From UBA3210 sp002363635 (GTDB taxonomy: Bacteria > Bacillota_I > Bacilli_A > RFN20 > CAG-449): DNA of 64,000 nt. The DNA lies in assembly GCA_946641515.1 (NCBI GenBank), contig CAMPBT010000002.1, positions 1-64,000 on the forward strand, given 5' to 3'. How positions within the stretch are numbered: position 1 is the stretch's first letter; each line of letters begins with the position of its first letter. Of the stretch, positions 9,022 to 18,323 are shown one piece after another. The notes below the pieces were generated by a model. The model did no database searches. It had not been told where the DNA came from and saw only the letters and a list, made by a program, of their open reading frames with translations. A program made the position numbers and the translations under genes.

Positions 9022-10452
9022 TTAGCCAATTGCTCCTTCCATATCCATCTTGATGAGTTGGTTAAGTTCAACAGCATATTCCATAGGTAACTCTTTTGAG
9101 AATGGTTCAATAAAGCCCATAATAATCATTTGAGTTGCTTCTTTTTCTGTTAAGCCACGAGACATTAAGTAGAATAATTGTTCTTCATTAATTTTTGAAA
9201 CAGTAGCTTCATGTTCTAAGAATGAATTGCTATTGTTACAAATATTTGTAGGAATTGTATCTGAAGATGATTTGTCATCAAGAATCAAAGTATCACATTC
9301 AACGTGAGCCTTTGCTCCATCAGCATTTTTACCAAAGAATACTTTTCCTCTATAGTTAGCAACTCCACCATTTTTAACAATTGATTTTGAAATAATTGAT
9401 GAAGATGTATTTGGTGCTAAATGAATCATTTTAGCGCCTGTATCTTGATATTGATCTTTATCGCCTACTGCAATAGAAATAACATTGCCTTTAGCACCTT
9501 TTCCTGCAAGCATGCAGCAAGGATATTTCATATTTCTAATTGAACCAATATTACCGTCTACCCATTCCATATGTCCGTTTTCACCGACATATGCTCTTTG
9601 AGTAACTAAGTTAATAATATTAGTTGACCAGTTTTGAATAGTAGTATATCTACAATGAGCATCTTTTAAGACGACAATTTCAACAACTGCTGCGTGTAAA
9701 GATTCTTGAGAATATTGAGGAGCAGTACATCCTTCAACATAATGGATATCTGCACCTTCATCAACAATGATTAATGTTCTTTCAAATTGACCAGTCTTTT
9801 CATTGTTGATTCTAAAATATGACTGTAAAGGTTTTTCAAGTTTGACACCTTTAGGTACATAGATGAATGAGCCTCCTGACCAAACAGCAGAATTTAATGC
9901 TGCATATTTGTTATCAGCAGAAGGAACGACTGTTGCAAAATATTTCTTGAAGATTTCTGGATATAACTGTAAACCCATTTCAGTTGATAAGAAGATAACT
10001 CCTTTGGATTCAACTTCTTCAAGCATATTGTGATAAACAACTTCAGATTCATATTGAGTAGAAACACCTGCTAAAAACTTTTGTTCTGCTTCAGGAATAC
10101 CAAGTTTTTGGAATGTTTCTTTAACAGTTTCAGGAACTTTATCCCAATCTTTTTCTTCGTTTTTCGCAACTTTTGTGTAGTAAACATATGAAGAAAAATC
10201 TAAATCATCAAGTTTAGGGCCATATGTAGGTTGAGGCATTGCTTCAAATTGTTTTAAAGCTTTTAATCTAAATTCAAGCATCCATTCTGGTTCGTGCTTA
10301 GCTTTAGAAATTGCTCTTACAACATCTTCATTTAAGCCTTTACCTGTTGTAAAGATAGATACGTCTTCATTTTTAAAGCCGTATTTTTCTTCGTGTTCTT
10401 TCTTTAATTCAAGGAAATCTTGCTGTGAGACTTTGTTTTCTTCATTACTCAT
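9022..10452 (-). CDS. sufB: Fe-S cluster scaffold protein SufB
   Basis: Core scaffold subunit of the SufBCD complex on which new iron-sulphur clusters are built. The 476-residue length and the C-terminal beta-helix with conserved block NSFLEHEATVSKI are those of SufB. It overlaps the sufU stop region by 8 bases, and is the last suf gene of the cluster. Confidence 0.96.
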   Translation of the reverse strand: MSNEENKVSQQDFLELKKEHEEKYGFKNEDVSIFTTGKGLNEDVVRAISKAKHEPEWMLEFRLKALKQFEAMPQPTYGPKLDDLDFSSYVYYTKVAKNEEKDWDKVPETVKETFQKLGIPEAEQKFLAGVSTQYESEVVYHNMLEEVESKGVIFLSTEMGLQLYPEIFKKYFATVVPSADNKYAALNSAVWSGGSFIYVPKGVKLEKPLQSYFRINNEKTGQFERTLIIVDEGADIHYVEGCTAPQYSQESLHAAVVEIVVLKDAHCRYTTIQNWSTNIINLVTQRAYVGENGHMEWVDGNIGSIRNMKYPCCMLAGKGAKGNVISIAVGDKDQYQDTGAKMIHLAPNTSSSIISKSIVKNGGVANYRGKVFFGKNADGAKAHVECDTLILDDKSSSDTIPTNICNNSNSFLEHEATVSKINEEQLFYLMSRGLTEKEATQMIIMGFIEPFSKELPMEYAVELNQLIKMDMEGAIG

Positions 10453-10897
10453 AGTGATCTTTTCCTCCTAATAATTCAGTTACACCTCTAAAACCAATAG
10501 TTGCACATTTAATTCTTGAAGGTTGTCTATTTGTGTTCATAAAGACGATGGCTTCATCAAGAACTGAATCATCATATTCTTTTCCTTCAATCATGTTCAT
10601 ATATTGTTCGATGATGTATTCTCCTTCCTTAACTGATTTACCAGTAAGTAATTCAGTCATGATAGAAGTTGATGCTGTTGAAATAGCACATCCATTACCA
10701 TGCCAACAAACATCTTCAAAAACATCGTTAACGACTTTAATTTGAATATAAATTTTGTCAATACATGAGTCAGATGACATGTAGACAGTTTTGTAAGAAG
10801 ATTCGTCACTTGCTTCTCTTCTATTTCTTGGGTGTTGATAATGATCCATGATAACTTCACGCATCATTTCATTACTTAAATTAATTGAAAAAGGCAT
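10445..10897 (-). CDS. sufU: SufU, sulfur-transfer partner of SufS
   Basis: A 150-residue IscU-like zinc protein that takes sulfur from the cysteine desulfurase SufS. The expected zinc and acceptor residues are present: Cys45, Asp47, Cys70 and Cys131, matching Cys41, Asp43, Cys66 and Cys128 of the Bacillus protein. The glycine of the usual CGD motif is replaced by isoleucine (CID). It overlaps sufS by 17 bases and sufB by 8 bases, so translation is coupled through the trio. Confidence 0.93.
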   Translation of the reverse strand: MPFSINLSNEMMREVIMDHYQHPRNRREASDESSYKTVYMSSDSCIDKIYIQIKVVNDVFEDVCWHGNGCAISTASTSIMTELLTGKSVKEGEYIIEQYMNMIEGKEYDDSVLDEAIVFMNTNRQPSRIKCATIGFRGVTELLGGKDHYE

Positions 10898-12110
10898 CTA
10901 AGAAATCTCCTCCTTCCTTTGCTGCATCGATTAATGCATCAATATCTTCTTTTGTGTTGTAGAAATATAGTGAACATCTAACTGTTGAATCAACATGTAA
11001 ATAGTTATGTAATAATTTAGCGCAGTGTTCACCAGTTCTAACACAAACTCCATAATGATTGAAATGTGAACCAGCATCTTGAGCAGGAACACCTTCAATA
11101 TTGAAATCAATAATTCCAGTTGTTGAAGAAGAATTATAAACAGTAACATTAGGACATTCTTTTAATCTCTCTAATGCATATTGTTTTAATTCTTTTTCGT
11201 ATGCTTCAATGTTATCCATACCAATAGATTCTAAATAATCAATGGCTGCACCAAGTCCAATAGCGCCTGCAATATTTGGTGTGCCTGCTTCAAATTTAGT
11301 AGGAGTAGGTAAATAACTAAATTCACCTAAAATATTAAAGGTGTTATTCATTCCTCCACCAAGTAACATTGAATCCATATTTTCCAGTAAGTCGTACTTA
11401 CCATATAAAACACCAATTCCTGTAGGAGCACATAATTTGTGTCCTGAGAAAACAAAGAAATCAACATCTAAGTCCTTAACATCAACTTTCATATGAGGAG
11501 TTGATTGAGCCCCGTCACAAACAAAGACCGCTCCTACTTCATGAGCTAAACGAGCAAGTTCTTTAATATCGTTAACATAGCCAAGAACATTAGATACTTG
11601 AGTAATAGAAACTAACTTAACATCTTCAGTTAAGACTTTCTTTAAGTTTTCTAAGGTAACTTCTCCGTTTTCGTTTAAAGGAATATATCTAATTTCTACC
11701 CCTTTTTCTTTAGCAATATTAAACCAAGGTAAAACGTTAGAAGCATGTTCAGTAACATCAATTAAAATGACGTCACCTTTATTTAATTTTTTAGAGTAAC
11801 CATATGCAACCATATTAAGTGACATAGTAGTTCCGCTAGTAAAAACAATTTCTTTATCATCAGCGCCAATAAATTTAGCAACTTTTCTTCTAGCTTCGCT
11901 ATATGCTACATCAGCATTATAAGCAAGTTCATAGTCACCTCTATGAATATTAGCACCGATATTTTCATAATATTTTACTTCAGCATCAATAACCTGACGA
12001 GGTTTCAAAGTAGTTGCGCCATTATCTAAATAGACAAGTGGTTTGCCATCAACAGTTTTTGTTCCGTCAAGAAGAGGGAAATCTTTTCTTATTTTCTTAA
12101 CATCGAACAT
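10881..12110 (-). CDS. sufS: Cysteine desulfurase SufS
   Basis: A PLP enzyme that removes sulfur from cysteine to feed cluster assembly. The PLP lysine lies in SGHKLCAPTG (Lys225) and the persulfide-forming cysteine in RTGEHCAK (Cys363). Length (409 residues) and the group-II desulfurase RTGxHC motif identify SufS rather than IscS/NifS. It lies between sufD and sufU, the usual Bacillota order. Confidence 0.96.
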   Translation of the reverse strand: MFDVKKIRKDFPLLDGTKTVDGKPLVYLDNGATTLKPRQVIDAEVKYYENIGANIHRGDYELAYNADVAYSEARRKVAKFIGADDKEIVFTSGTTMSLNMVAYGYSKKLNKGDVILIDVTEHASNVLPWFNIAKEKGVEIRYIPLNENGEVTLENLKKVLTEDVKLVSITQVSNVLGYVNDIKELARLAHEVGAVFVCDGAQSTPHMKVDVKDLDVDFFVFSGHKLCAPTGIGVLYGKYDLLENMDSMLLGGGMNNTFNILGEFSYLPTPTKFEAGTPNIAGAIGLGAAIDYLESIGMDNIEAYEKELKQYALERLKECPNVTVYNSSSTTGIIDFNIEGVPAQDAGSHFNHYGVCVRTGEHCAKLLHNYLHVDSTVRCSLYFYNTKEDIDALIDAAKEGGDFLDAFFN

Positions 12111-12112
12111 AA

Positions 12113-12928
12113 CTATCTCTCCTCAATCTTGTTTTTGATAAGAGTAACAGTATCTTCATCCTTTTCGAAGTATTTAATAATTGGGTTTAAATAGCCAAGA
12201 GTAATTAATCTCTTAGCATCCTTTTCGGAAATACCACGAGAAGTTAAATAATAAATGTGTTCTCCATTAATTTGTCCACATACTGCAGAGTGAGCAGCTT
12301 CTACATCATTGTTGCCAATGCCTAAAATAGGAGATGCTTTAGCTTTACATTCTGGATCAAAGACCATAATTTTTGCAGCCTGATAAGCTTTGCACTTACT
12401 TGAATTTTTCTTAATATCAGAAGCACCTAAGAAATCAAGGCTTGCCCTATTTTCACATACGCCATAATTCATAGAATTTGAATATGTTTCTTTTGCATTA
12501 TGGTTGATGTAAACAGTAAATGATTTTTTGTCATCATCTTTAGCAAGTGATGCTAAATGCCATGTAGCACTTGCTTGTCTACCATTTAAATTAATAGTAA
12601 CTACAGAATGATTTTCACCAACTGTGAAATCTGCAAAAGCGCCAGTAAAAGAAGCACCTTCATCAAGTTCAACATCTAAGTTAACTTTATTAAAGGAGTC
12701 AAAAGATGCTAATGCCAAATCAAGTGTTGCACCACTCTTAACTAAGAACTTTAAAGTCTTATTTTGAGTAGAACCTGTAGCAATTAATTTAACATTTCCA
12801 TTTTCACTAACCGTGAAATTAGTATCAGATTTGAATTCTGCTAAATCGATGATACCAGTTGCATCACCTTTAACTAAGAATTCATTTTCTCTAACGGTTA
12901 AGGTTTTTGAGTTTAAAAACTGTTCCAT
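12113..12928 (-). CDS. sufD: SufD subunit of the Fe-S assembly complex
   Basis: Forms a heterodimer with SufB on the SufC ATPase. The C-terminal beta-helix contains the SufB/SufD signature around AAHSAVCGQINGEHIYYLTSRG, which holds the conserved histidine. At 271 residues it is clearly shorter than typical SufD (about 430), with most of the N-terminal part missing. Position between sufC and sufS supports the call. It is likely functional because the core is intact. Confidence 0.88.
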   Translation of the reverse strand: MEQFLNSKTLTVRENEFLVKGDATGIIDLAEFKSDTNFTVSENGNVKLIATGSTQNKTLKFLVKSGATLDLALASFDSFNKVNLDVELDEGASFTGAFADFTVGENHSVVTINLNGRQASATWHLASLAKDDDKKSFTVYINHNAKETYSNSMNYGVCENRASLDFLGASDIKKNSSKCKAYQAAKIMVFDPECKAKASPILGIGNNDVEAAHSAVCGQINGEHIYYLTSRGISEKDAKRLITLGYLNPIIKYFEKDEDTVTLIKNKIEER

Positions 12929-12939
12929 ACCGTCACCTC

Positions 12940-13779
12940 TTATTTTGCTTTTGCTTGTTTTTCAATAGCACTTCTTGTTGCGCATTCTCCAATAGAAACT
13001 GTGTTCATTGAAGCATCTTGTTTTGCTACTTCAATTCCAAGTTCATATTTGATCCATTCATAGCCTTCTTTATCAACTCTATCAATAAGTTCTACACCAC
13101 CAGTAACAGCAATTTTACCGTTAATCATAATAGCAACTCTAGTAGGCTTAATTAATGAATATAATCTTGCATAGTGAGAGATTGTTAAATAAGCAATGTC
13201 AGAATTTTCTTTTTGATAATTAATTGCATCAGCAACTCTAACAAGAGCATCGACATCAAGACCTGAGTCGATTTCATCAAGCATTGCAAATTGTGGCTTT
13301 AATAAAAGCATTTGTAAGATTTCATTTCTTTTCTTTTCACCACCAGAGAAACCTTCATTTAAGAATCTCTGTGCCATATCCATGTTAATATCCATTCTCT
13401 TAGATGCAGATTCAAGTTCTCTATAGAATTCAAAAAGCTTAATTGGCTTTTCTCTTCTTGAGTTCATTGCAGCTTTTAAGAAATCTGCGTTAACAACTCC
13501 TGGAACTTCGCTAGGATATTGCATACCTAAGAAGATACCTTTTCTTGCTCTTTCATCAACACTCATTGCTAAAACATCTTCACCATCTAATAAAATAGAA
13601 CCTGATGTTACTTCATATTTAGGATTGCCCATAATAGTAGCAAGTAAAGTTGATTTACCGTGACCGTTAGGACCAAGTAAAGCAATTGATTCACCTGGGT
13701 GTACTTCTAAATTAACACCCTTTAAAATTTCTTTTCCTTCAACAGATACGTGAAGGTCTTTAATAATAAGTTCTTTCAT
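12940..13779 (-). CDS. sufC: SufC ATPase
   Basis: ABC-type ATPase that powers the SufBCD scaffold. The Walker A motif GPNGHGKST starts at residue 36, and the signature FSGGEKKR and a Walker B strand ending in LDEIDSGLD follow. It is the first gene of the suf cluster and of the long minus-strand run. A C-terminal tail of about 20 residues is longer than usual. The start codon has GAGG upstream. Confidence 0.95.
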   Translation of the reverse strand: MKELIIKDLHVSVEGKEILKGVNLEVHPGESIALLGPNGHGKSTLLATIMGNPKYEVTSGSILLDGEDVLAMSVDERARKGIFLGMQYPSEVPGVVNADFLKAAMNSRREKPIKLFEFYRELESASKRMDINMDMAQRFLNEGFSGGEKKRNEILQMLLLKPQFAMLDEIDSGLDVDALVRVADAINYQKENSDIAYLTISHYARLYSLIKPTRVAIMINGKIAVTGGVELIDRVDKEGYEWIKYELGIEVAKQDASMNTVSIGECATRSAIEKQAKAK

Positions 13780-13800
13780 GTGTTTATACCTCGAACTCTT

Positions 13801-13817
13801 CTATTGTATAACAATAG
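13801..13817. promoter_or_regulatory. Palindrome upstream of sufC, possible operator
   Basis: A perfect inverted repeat, CTATTGT-ATA-ACAATAG, lies about 22 bases before the sufC start codon. It overlaps a TACAAT sequence that could be a -10 box on the minus strand. Its position suits a repressor site or a leader hairpin; no suitable regulator gene lies next to it. The rest of this 400-base divergent region is AT-rich, with plus-strand promoters described separately. Confidence 0.4.
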
Positions 13818-14069
13818 TAAGGTTTTTACTACCTAAATATTATTTTTAATAAAAATAAATAAATTGACATTTGAGTGTGAAAATTAATGATGTTTTTGTC
13901 ACATTTTCTATCAATTTTTAGGCTATTTATATAGTTTAATTTAAGTTTTTAAAAATATTATCAAAAACCATCAAAAAACATTAAAAAATTGTCGATTGTT
14001 CTAATTATTTTACATCATTTTTATATTTCACGGAAACAAGGCAAAAATACTAGACATTTAAGAGGTTTT

Positions 14070-14098
14070 TTGCCCAACTTATAATATATTATTATAAT
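14070..14098 (+). promoter_or_regulatory. Upstream promoter of the lipoprotein genes
   Basis: TTGCCC and TATAAT boxes are separated by exactly 17 bases, about 80 bases before the lipoprotein gene. It may be a second start site in addition to the nearer promoter. Confidence 0.45.
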
Positions 14099-14114
14099 AA
14101 TTTAATTTAACGTA

Positions 14115-14143
14115 TTGTAATTGTTTTTCATTTTAGGTACAAT
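14115..14143 (+). promoter_or_regulatory. Promoter of the PrsA-like lipoprotein gene
   Basis: TTGTAA and TACAAT boxes are separated by exactly 17 bases, placing the transcript start about 30 bases before the start codon. The ribosome site AAAGGAGG at 14165-14172 follows. Confidence 0.6.
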
Positions 14144-14180
14144 TATCTCGCTATGTTTTTAAACAAAGGAGGAAAGCAAC

Positions 14181-16100
14181 ATGAAAAAACGTTTGGTAAC
14201 GTTATCATTAGTTGGTTTTATGGCAACAGCATTAGTATCATGTTCTCCTGTCAAATTAGAATATGACGCGAACGGAGCTGCTATTATTGTCACATTAAAT
14301 AATGGTAAAGTAAAAGGAATCACCTACAAAGCAGATGATTTATTCGAAGATTATTTAACCACAACAAAAGGGTTAGATGCTTATAAGCAAGCTATCTATG
14401 ATGTATTAGTAAGAGATAAATACGCAGGTAACATCACATCTGATATGGAATCAGAAATTGATTCAAAGATTGATAGCTTTATCGCAACAGCTAAAAAGAC
14501 AGCTTCAGATAATGGTACAACATATAATACTGAATTATCAAATGCACTTGAAAGCGCTGGTGTTGATGATTTAGGCCAATTACGTGAAGTCTATACTTTA
14601 GATGTAGAAAAGTCAGCATATTCAGATAAATATTATGAAGAAAATATGGCAGCTACAGCTGCAACTGGCAATGTTAAATTAGATGGTGATGAAGTTAAAG
14701 TTTGGTCATACACTCAAGATAATATGACATGGGATTATGTCAAAACTCAAAACCCATATCACATCCGTCACATCTTAGTTAAGACAGATGATATCGATGG
14801 TTCATCATTATATAACAAGCAAATTTCCAAAGCAGAAGCTGAAAAAATGTATTCAGTAGTTTCACGTTTAACTTCTGGAGAATCATTCGGTGATATCGCT
14901 TATGATGCTTCTGATGATACATCAAGTACATCATATGGTTCATTAGGTATTGTTGATACATCAGTTGCAAATAGTTATGTATCAGAATTTAGAGTTGCAA
15001 TGTATTACTACGATGCATTCTTAAATAGCAACCCTTCACCATATACAAAAGAACAAAAGATGGCAAAACTTGGTATCAGCCCAACTGTTAAATCAGGCGA
15101 CGTTGAAATCCCAACAGAGTCAACATTAAATCAACATTTCACTGCTATTAAATATTCAGATGTTTCTAATTTAAACAAAGTTGCAGATATCACTTCTGCA
15201 GATAGAGTTAACTTATCAGATAAAACATTTAGAGATCACAATGGCTATGAACATGAAATTGATGACACTACTTATCCACGTAATGTTCTCTTCAATAATG
15301 TATTTAATAACCGTGGTTTATCATTCATTACTTCAGAAGGTGCTTCAGAAGAAGAACTTGCAAATAATGTTTGGATGGAACCAAGTGCAGAAGTTAAATC
15401 ATTACTTGGTTTAGCAGATGGTGTTAAGATCTTAGCAGTTAACCAAGGCACAAAAGAAAATCCATATTGGGCACCAATCCTTGTTGCATATAATCCAACA
15501 ACAGGATGGCACTTAATCTTAATTGAAAAATCTCCATTATATCAAAGATTTACTTCATACGTTGATTGGACATCCAATAAAACAATTTCAATAGGTGATG
15601 ATAAGACAAGCGAAACTAACTTAATGAAAGAAATGATGCACTACTATTCACAAGATGTTCCTTCATCAAGCGATGATGTAACAAACGCAAATACATACGT
15701 AACATACTTAAAAACAACAAATAGCACATATTCATCAAGAGCTTCTGATATTAGCACAAAGATTAAAGCATATGATGCAAATGTTTCTGATAGATTATTT
15801 GAATCATTAATTTATAAGACAGAAAATAACAATTCTTCAACTATTCTTGCATTAGATTCAAATGGAAACAAAGTCTTAAGAGATGACATCAAGATTGATG
15901 AAAAAATGCTCAACAAGATTACTGATTACATTGAAGCAAAACGTACAAATACAAAATACACCGCTCAAGCAACACAATTAAGTGCTTGGTCATCATACTT
16001 AAATTTATTAGAATTCCAAGATGATGTAAAAGATTCTAGACAATACTCATTAACAGACATCGAAAATTTATATAACGACGATGATGTCTTATACGCATAA
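14181..16100 (+). CDS. PrsA-like lipoprotein with parvulin (PpiC) domain
   Basis: A 639-residue surface lipoprotein expected to help secreted proteins fold outside the membrane. The signal peptide ends in a lipobox LVSC, so Cys21 would be lipid-modified. A parvulin-type isomerase domain lies near residues 193-280: it opens with IRHILVKTDD and continues with the ESFGDIA and YGSLGIVD blocks seen in PpiC proteins. The flanking parts are rich in Ser, Thr and Asn. PrsA proteins are usually about 300 residues, so this one has a long extra C-terminal half. A near-perfect ribosome site (AAAGGAGG) supports the start. A second lipoprotein gene follows directly. Confidence 0.78.
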   Translation: MKKRLVTLSLVGFMATALVSCSPVKLEYDANGAAIIVTLNNGKVKGITYKADDLFEDYLTTTKGLDAYKQAIYDVLVRDKYAGNITSDMESEIDSKIDSFIATAKKTASDNGTTYNTELSNALESAGVDDLGQLREVYTLDVEKSAYSDKYYEENMAATAATGNVKLDGDEVKVWSYTQDNMTWDYVKTQNPYHIRHILVKTDDIDGSSLYNKQISKAEAEKMYSVVSRLTSGESFGDIAYDASDDTSSTSYGSLGIVDTSVANSYVSEFRVAMYYYDAFLNSNPSPYTKEQKMAKLGISPTVKSGDVEIPTESTLNQHFTAIKYSDVSNLNKVADITSADRVNLSDKTFRDHNGYEHEIDDTTYPRNVLFNNVFNNRGLSFITSEGASEEELANNVWMEPSAEVKSLLGLADGVKILAVNQGTKENPYWAPILVAYNPTTGWHLILIEKSPLYQRFTSYVDWTSNKTISIGDDKTSETNLMKEMMHYYSQDVPSSSDDVTNANTYVTYLKTTNSTYSSRASDISTKIKAYDANVSDRLFESLIYKTENNNSSTILALDSNGNKVLRDDIKIDEKMLNKITDYIEAKRTNTKYTAQATQLSAWSSYLNLLEFQDDVKDSRQYSLTDIENLYNDDDVLYA

Positions 16101-16116
16101 TAAGGAGACAATGAAA

Positions 16117-17556
16117 ATGAAAAAAACTAAAAATTTATTAATTGCTTCTTTAGCAGTATTAACAATGGGTTTAGTTTCATGTAACGATCCATTAATTGCA
16201 AAAACAAATAACTCAACTACTAAAGTTGTAGAAATTGGTGAAAAAGATTACTTTAGAAACAACTTACAACAAATCTATTTAAACTATAGAAAAGAAGGTA
16301 CAGCAGTAGAAGATATCTTCTCTTATATGATGGCAGATCTTGCAGAAGTTGAAATTAAAGAAGACAACTTTGTTACTGAAGATAAAGTCGTTGCTTTATG
16401 CAAAGAAGAATTAGTTAACAAAGTTAAAGATAACACAACATATTCAGTTAACGGCTTATTCCAAGAAGAAAAATTCTTCAATGAACTAAAATCTCAAGGA
16501 TACAAAATCACATATAAAGAAGGTAAAACTTCATTTAATAACGATTATGAAATTCCTGTAGAAATCCCTTCAGCATATGAAGAAGAATACAAGAATTCAA
16601 CATACACAGAATTCTTATTTGATCACTTATTCAATGGTGATTATTCAGACTACATCACAAAATCAATTAGACCAACAGTCGTTAAGAAATTATTAACAGC
16701 AAAATATTTATGCACAAACTCTATTTCTTCAATTTCAAGAGCGGCAGCAAGAGATGTCCAATACATCAAGTTAGAAAACTTATCTAACCACGATGGTGAT
16801 GTAAACAAATTAATCCAAGCTTGGTTAAATGATAAATTAACAAATTCTCCATCTAATATTAACTTAGATGATTTACAAAACATCTACAAAGGCGAAACAA
16901 CAGTTTCTTACTACACTGGTGCAACAACTAGATCAATTGTTACTGAAGATTTAAAGAAAATCACAGTAGACGGTACAGTTAACGGTAAATTACTCCCTAT
17001 TGAAAAAAGAGATGAAACTATTGAAAATAAATACACAGGCTCAGGTGCTTATCCAGTATCTTGGGGTGTTGAATTAAAAAATAGAGAACTCAATGCTCAA
17101 GACTTCACAGGTGATGATCTTTACACAGTTTCTGGTGGTATCTCTGATTTACCAGAAGAAATAAAAAATAGATTATTCTCTTCATCAATTTCTTCATATT
17201 TAACTGATGGAGATGTTAAGTTCTTAAAACCAAAAACATACGAAGCAACTTCTAAATACGGACAATATTATCATTATGACTCATCATCAAGTGCTTACTA
17301 TATTGTCATTGTTAAGAATTACTACACATCAACAAAAGTTAACACTTTACTTTCAGAAAACAAAAAAGAAGATGGTAGCTACGATTGGTCTAAGTTAGAA
17401 AAAATAGTAGATATTGCTTACGAATTATCTTCATCAACTACTAACGAAGGACAAGCAGTCTTAAAATACTTAGAAGAATATGGAATTGAAGATAAGATTC
17501 ACGATGAATATTTCTACAATTACATCAAAGATAAGTATTCTACATTATTTGATTAA
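16117..17556 (+). CDS. Lipoprotein, probably a divergent companion of the PrsA-like protein
   Basis: About 479 residues with a lipoprotein signal ending in LVSC. A frame is open from 16081, but the ribosome site GGAG at 16104-16107 and the signal peptide point to the ATG at 16117 (16111 is possible). The sequence is rich in Lys, Asn, Ser and Tyr. Its N-terminal layout resembles the SurA_N-like region of the preceding protein, but I see no parvulin motif. It starts 16 bases after the upstream gene and is followed by a clear terminator, so the two form a bicistronic unit. Confidence 0.65.
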   Translation: MKKTKNLLIASLAVLTMGLVSCNDPLIAKTNNSTTKVVEIGEKDYFRNNLQQIYLNYRKEGTAVEDIFSYMMADLAEVEIKEDNFVTEDKVVALCKEELVNKVKDNTTYSVNGLFQEEKFFNELKSQGYKITYKEGKTSFNNDYEIPVEIPSAYEEEYKNSTYTEFLFDHLFNGDYSDYITKSIRPTVVKKLLTAKYLCTNSISSISRAAARDVQYIKLENLSNHDGDVNKLIQAWLNDKLTNSPSNINLDDLQNIYKGETTVSYYTGATTRSIVTEDLKKITVDGTVNGKLLPIEKRDETIENKYTGSGAYPVSWGVELKNRELNAQDFTGDDLYTVSGGISDLPEEIKNRLFSSSISSYLTDGDVKFLKPKTYEATSKYGQYYHYDSSSSAYYIVIVKNYYTSTKVNTLLSENKKEDGSYDWSKLEKIVDIAYELSSSTTNEGQAVLKYLEEYGIEDKIHDEYFYNYIKDKYSTLFD

Positions 17557-17562
17557 TTTATT

Positions 17563-17595
17563 AAGGAGACTTTAAAAGTCTCCTTTTCTTTTATC
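17563..17595 (+). terminator. Terminator of the lipoprotein pair
   Basis: AAGGAGACTTT pairs with AAAGTCTCCTT and is followed by a T-rich run. Confidence 0.8.
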
Positions 17596-17640
17596 TAATT
17601 CGTGATAAAATTATAGGTATAAAAGAAAGAAGGTATTTAT

Positions 17641-18054
17641 ATGGACGATTGTATTTTTTGTAAAATTGCTAGAGGCGAAATTCCTTGCTACAAAGTATAT
17701 GAAGATGATGATGTCTTAGCGTTCCTTGACTTATCACAGACAACAAAAGGACACACATTAGTTATTCCAAAGAATCATTATGATAATTTCTTATTTGTTC
17801 CTAAAGATATCGTTTCAAAAGTATTTGGTGCCGCTCAAAAAATAGCACAAGCTCAAGTTGCATCTCTTGGAGCGGAAGGTATTAACATTTTAAATAATAC
17901 TAATTCTGTCGCAGGTCAAACTGTCATGCATTTCCATGTACACGTTATCCCTAGATACGGAGAAGCTGACAAATTAAAGATTGAATTTATGTCAAACAAG
18001 ATTGAAAAAATTAATTTACCAGCAGTTGCAGAAGAAATATCAAAAAAGCTCTAA
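17641..18054 (+). CDS. hit: HIT family nucleotide hydrolase
   Basis: A 137-residue histidine-triad protein of the Hint type, which hydrolyses nucleoside phosphoramidates or similar nucleotides. The triad HFHVHV is at residues 97-102 (His99 is the expected catalytic residue), and a CxxC pair (Cys4, Cys7) matches the zinc site of bacterial HIT proteins. It is a single-gene unit with a terminator directly after it. The biological substrate is unknown. Confidence 0.9.
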   Translation: MDDCIFCKIARGEIPCYKVYEDDDVLAFLDLSQTTKGHTLVIPKNHYDNFLFVPKDIVSKVFGAAQKIAQAQVASLGAEGINILNNTNSVAGQTVMHFHVHVIPRYGEADKLKIEFMSNKIEKINLPAVAEEISKKL

Positions 18055-18059
18055 AAATG

Positions 18060-18293
18060 TTAAAAAAAGCGAGGCTTTTCCTCGCTTTTAATATTTTTAT
18101 ATCCTCGTTTGTTAAGATTTATATAGATAATATTGTTTTTGCCTACACCTTTTTCAACCAATTCATCAGCAATCATTTCCATTAGTGATGATTTACCACA
18201 ACGTCTTATCCCCGTAATTGCTTTGATGATATCATTTTTATAATAAAAACCTCTTATTTTAGATAAATACTTTTCTCTTTTAAATAAGAACAA
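18060..18293 (-). pseudogene. N-terminal fragment of an AAA ATPase (DUF4143 type)
   Basis: About 77 codons that match only the beginning of the DUF4143/AAA_14 ATPases (normally about 400 residues). The Walker A motif GIRRCGKSS is intact, followed by the IIYINLN strand, but the frame then runs into the terminator of the HIT gene and stops. It is most likely the left-over of a deleted gene. Full-length and fragmentary relatives occur at 39520-40740 and 41048-41286. Confidence 0.65.
18069..18095 (+). terminator. Bidirectional terminator after the HIT gene
   Basis: GCGAGG and CCTCGC form a stem with a CTTTT loop. T-runs follow on the plus strand and A-runs precede it, so it could also work on the minus strand. 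Confidence 0.75.
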
Positions 18294-18315
18294 AAAAAGC
18301 CTTTAAGTCAGGCTT
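18292..18315 (-). terminator. Terminator of the yhaM unit
   Basis: AAGCCTGACTTAAAGGCTT hairpin followed by seven T on the minus strand, 9 bases after the yhaM stop. Confidence 0.8.
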
Positions 18316-18323
18316 CAAAACTT

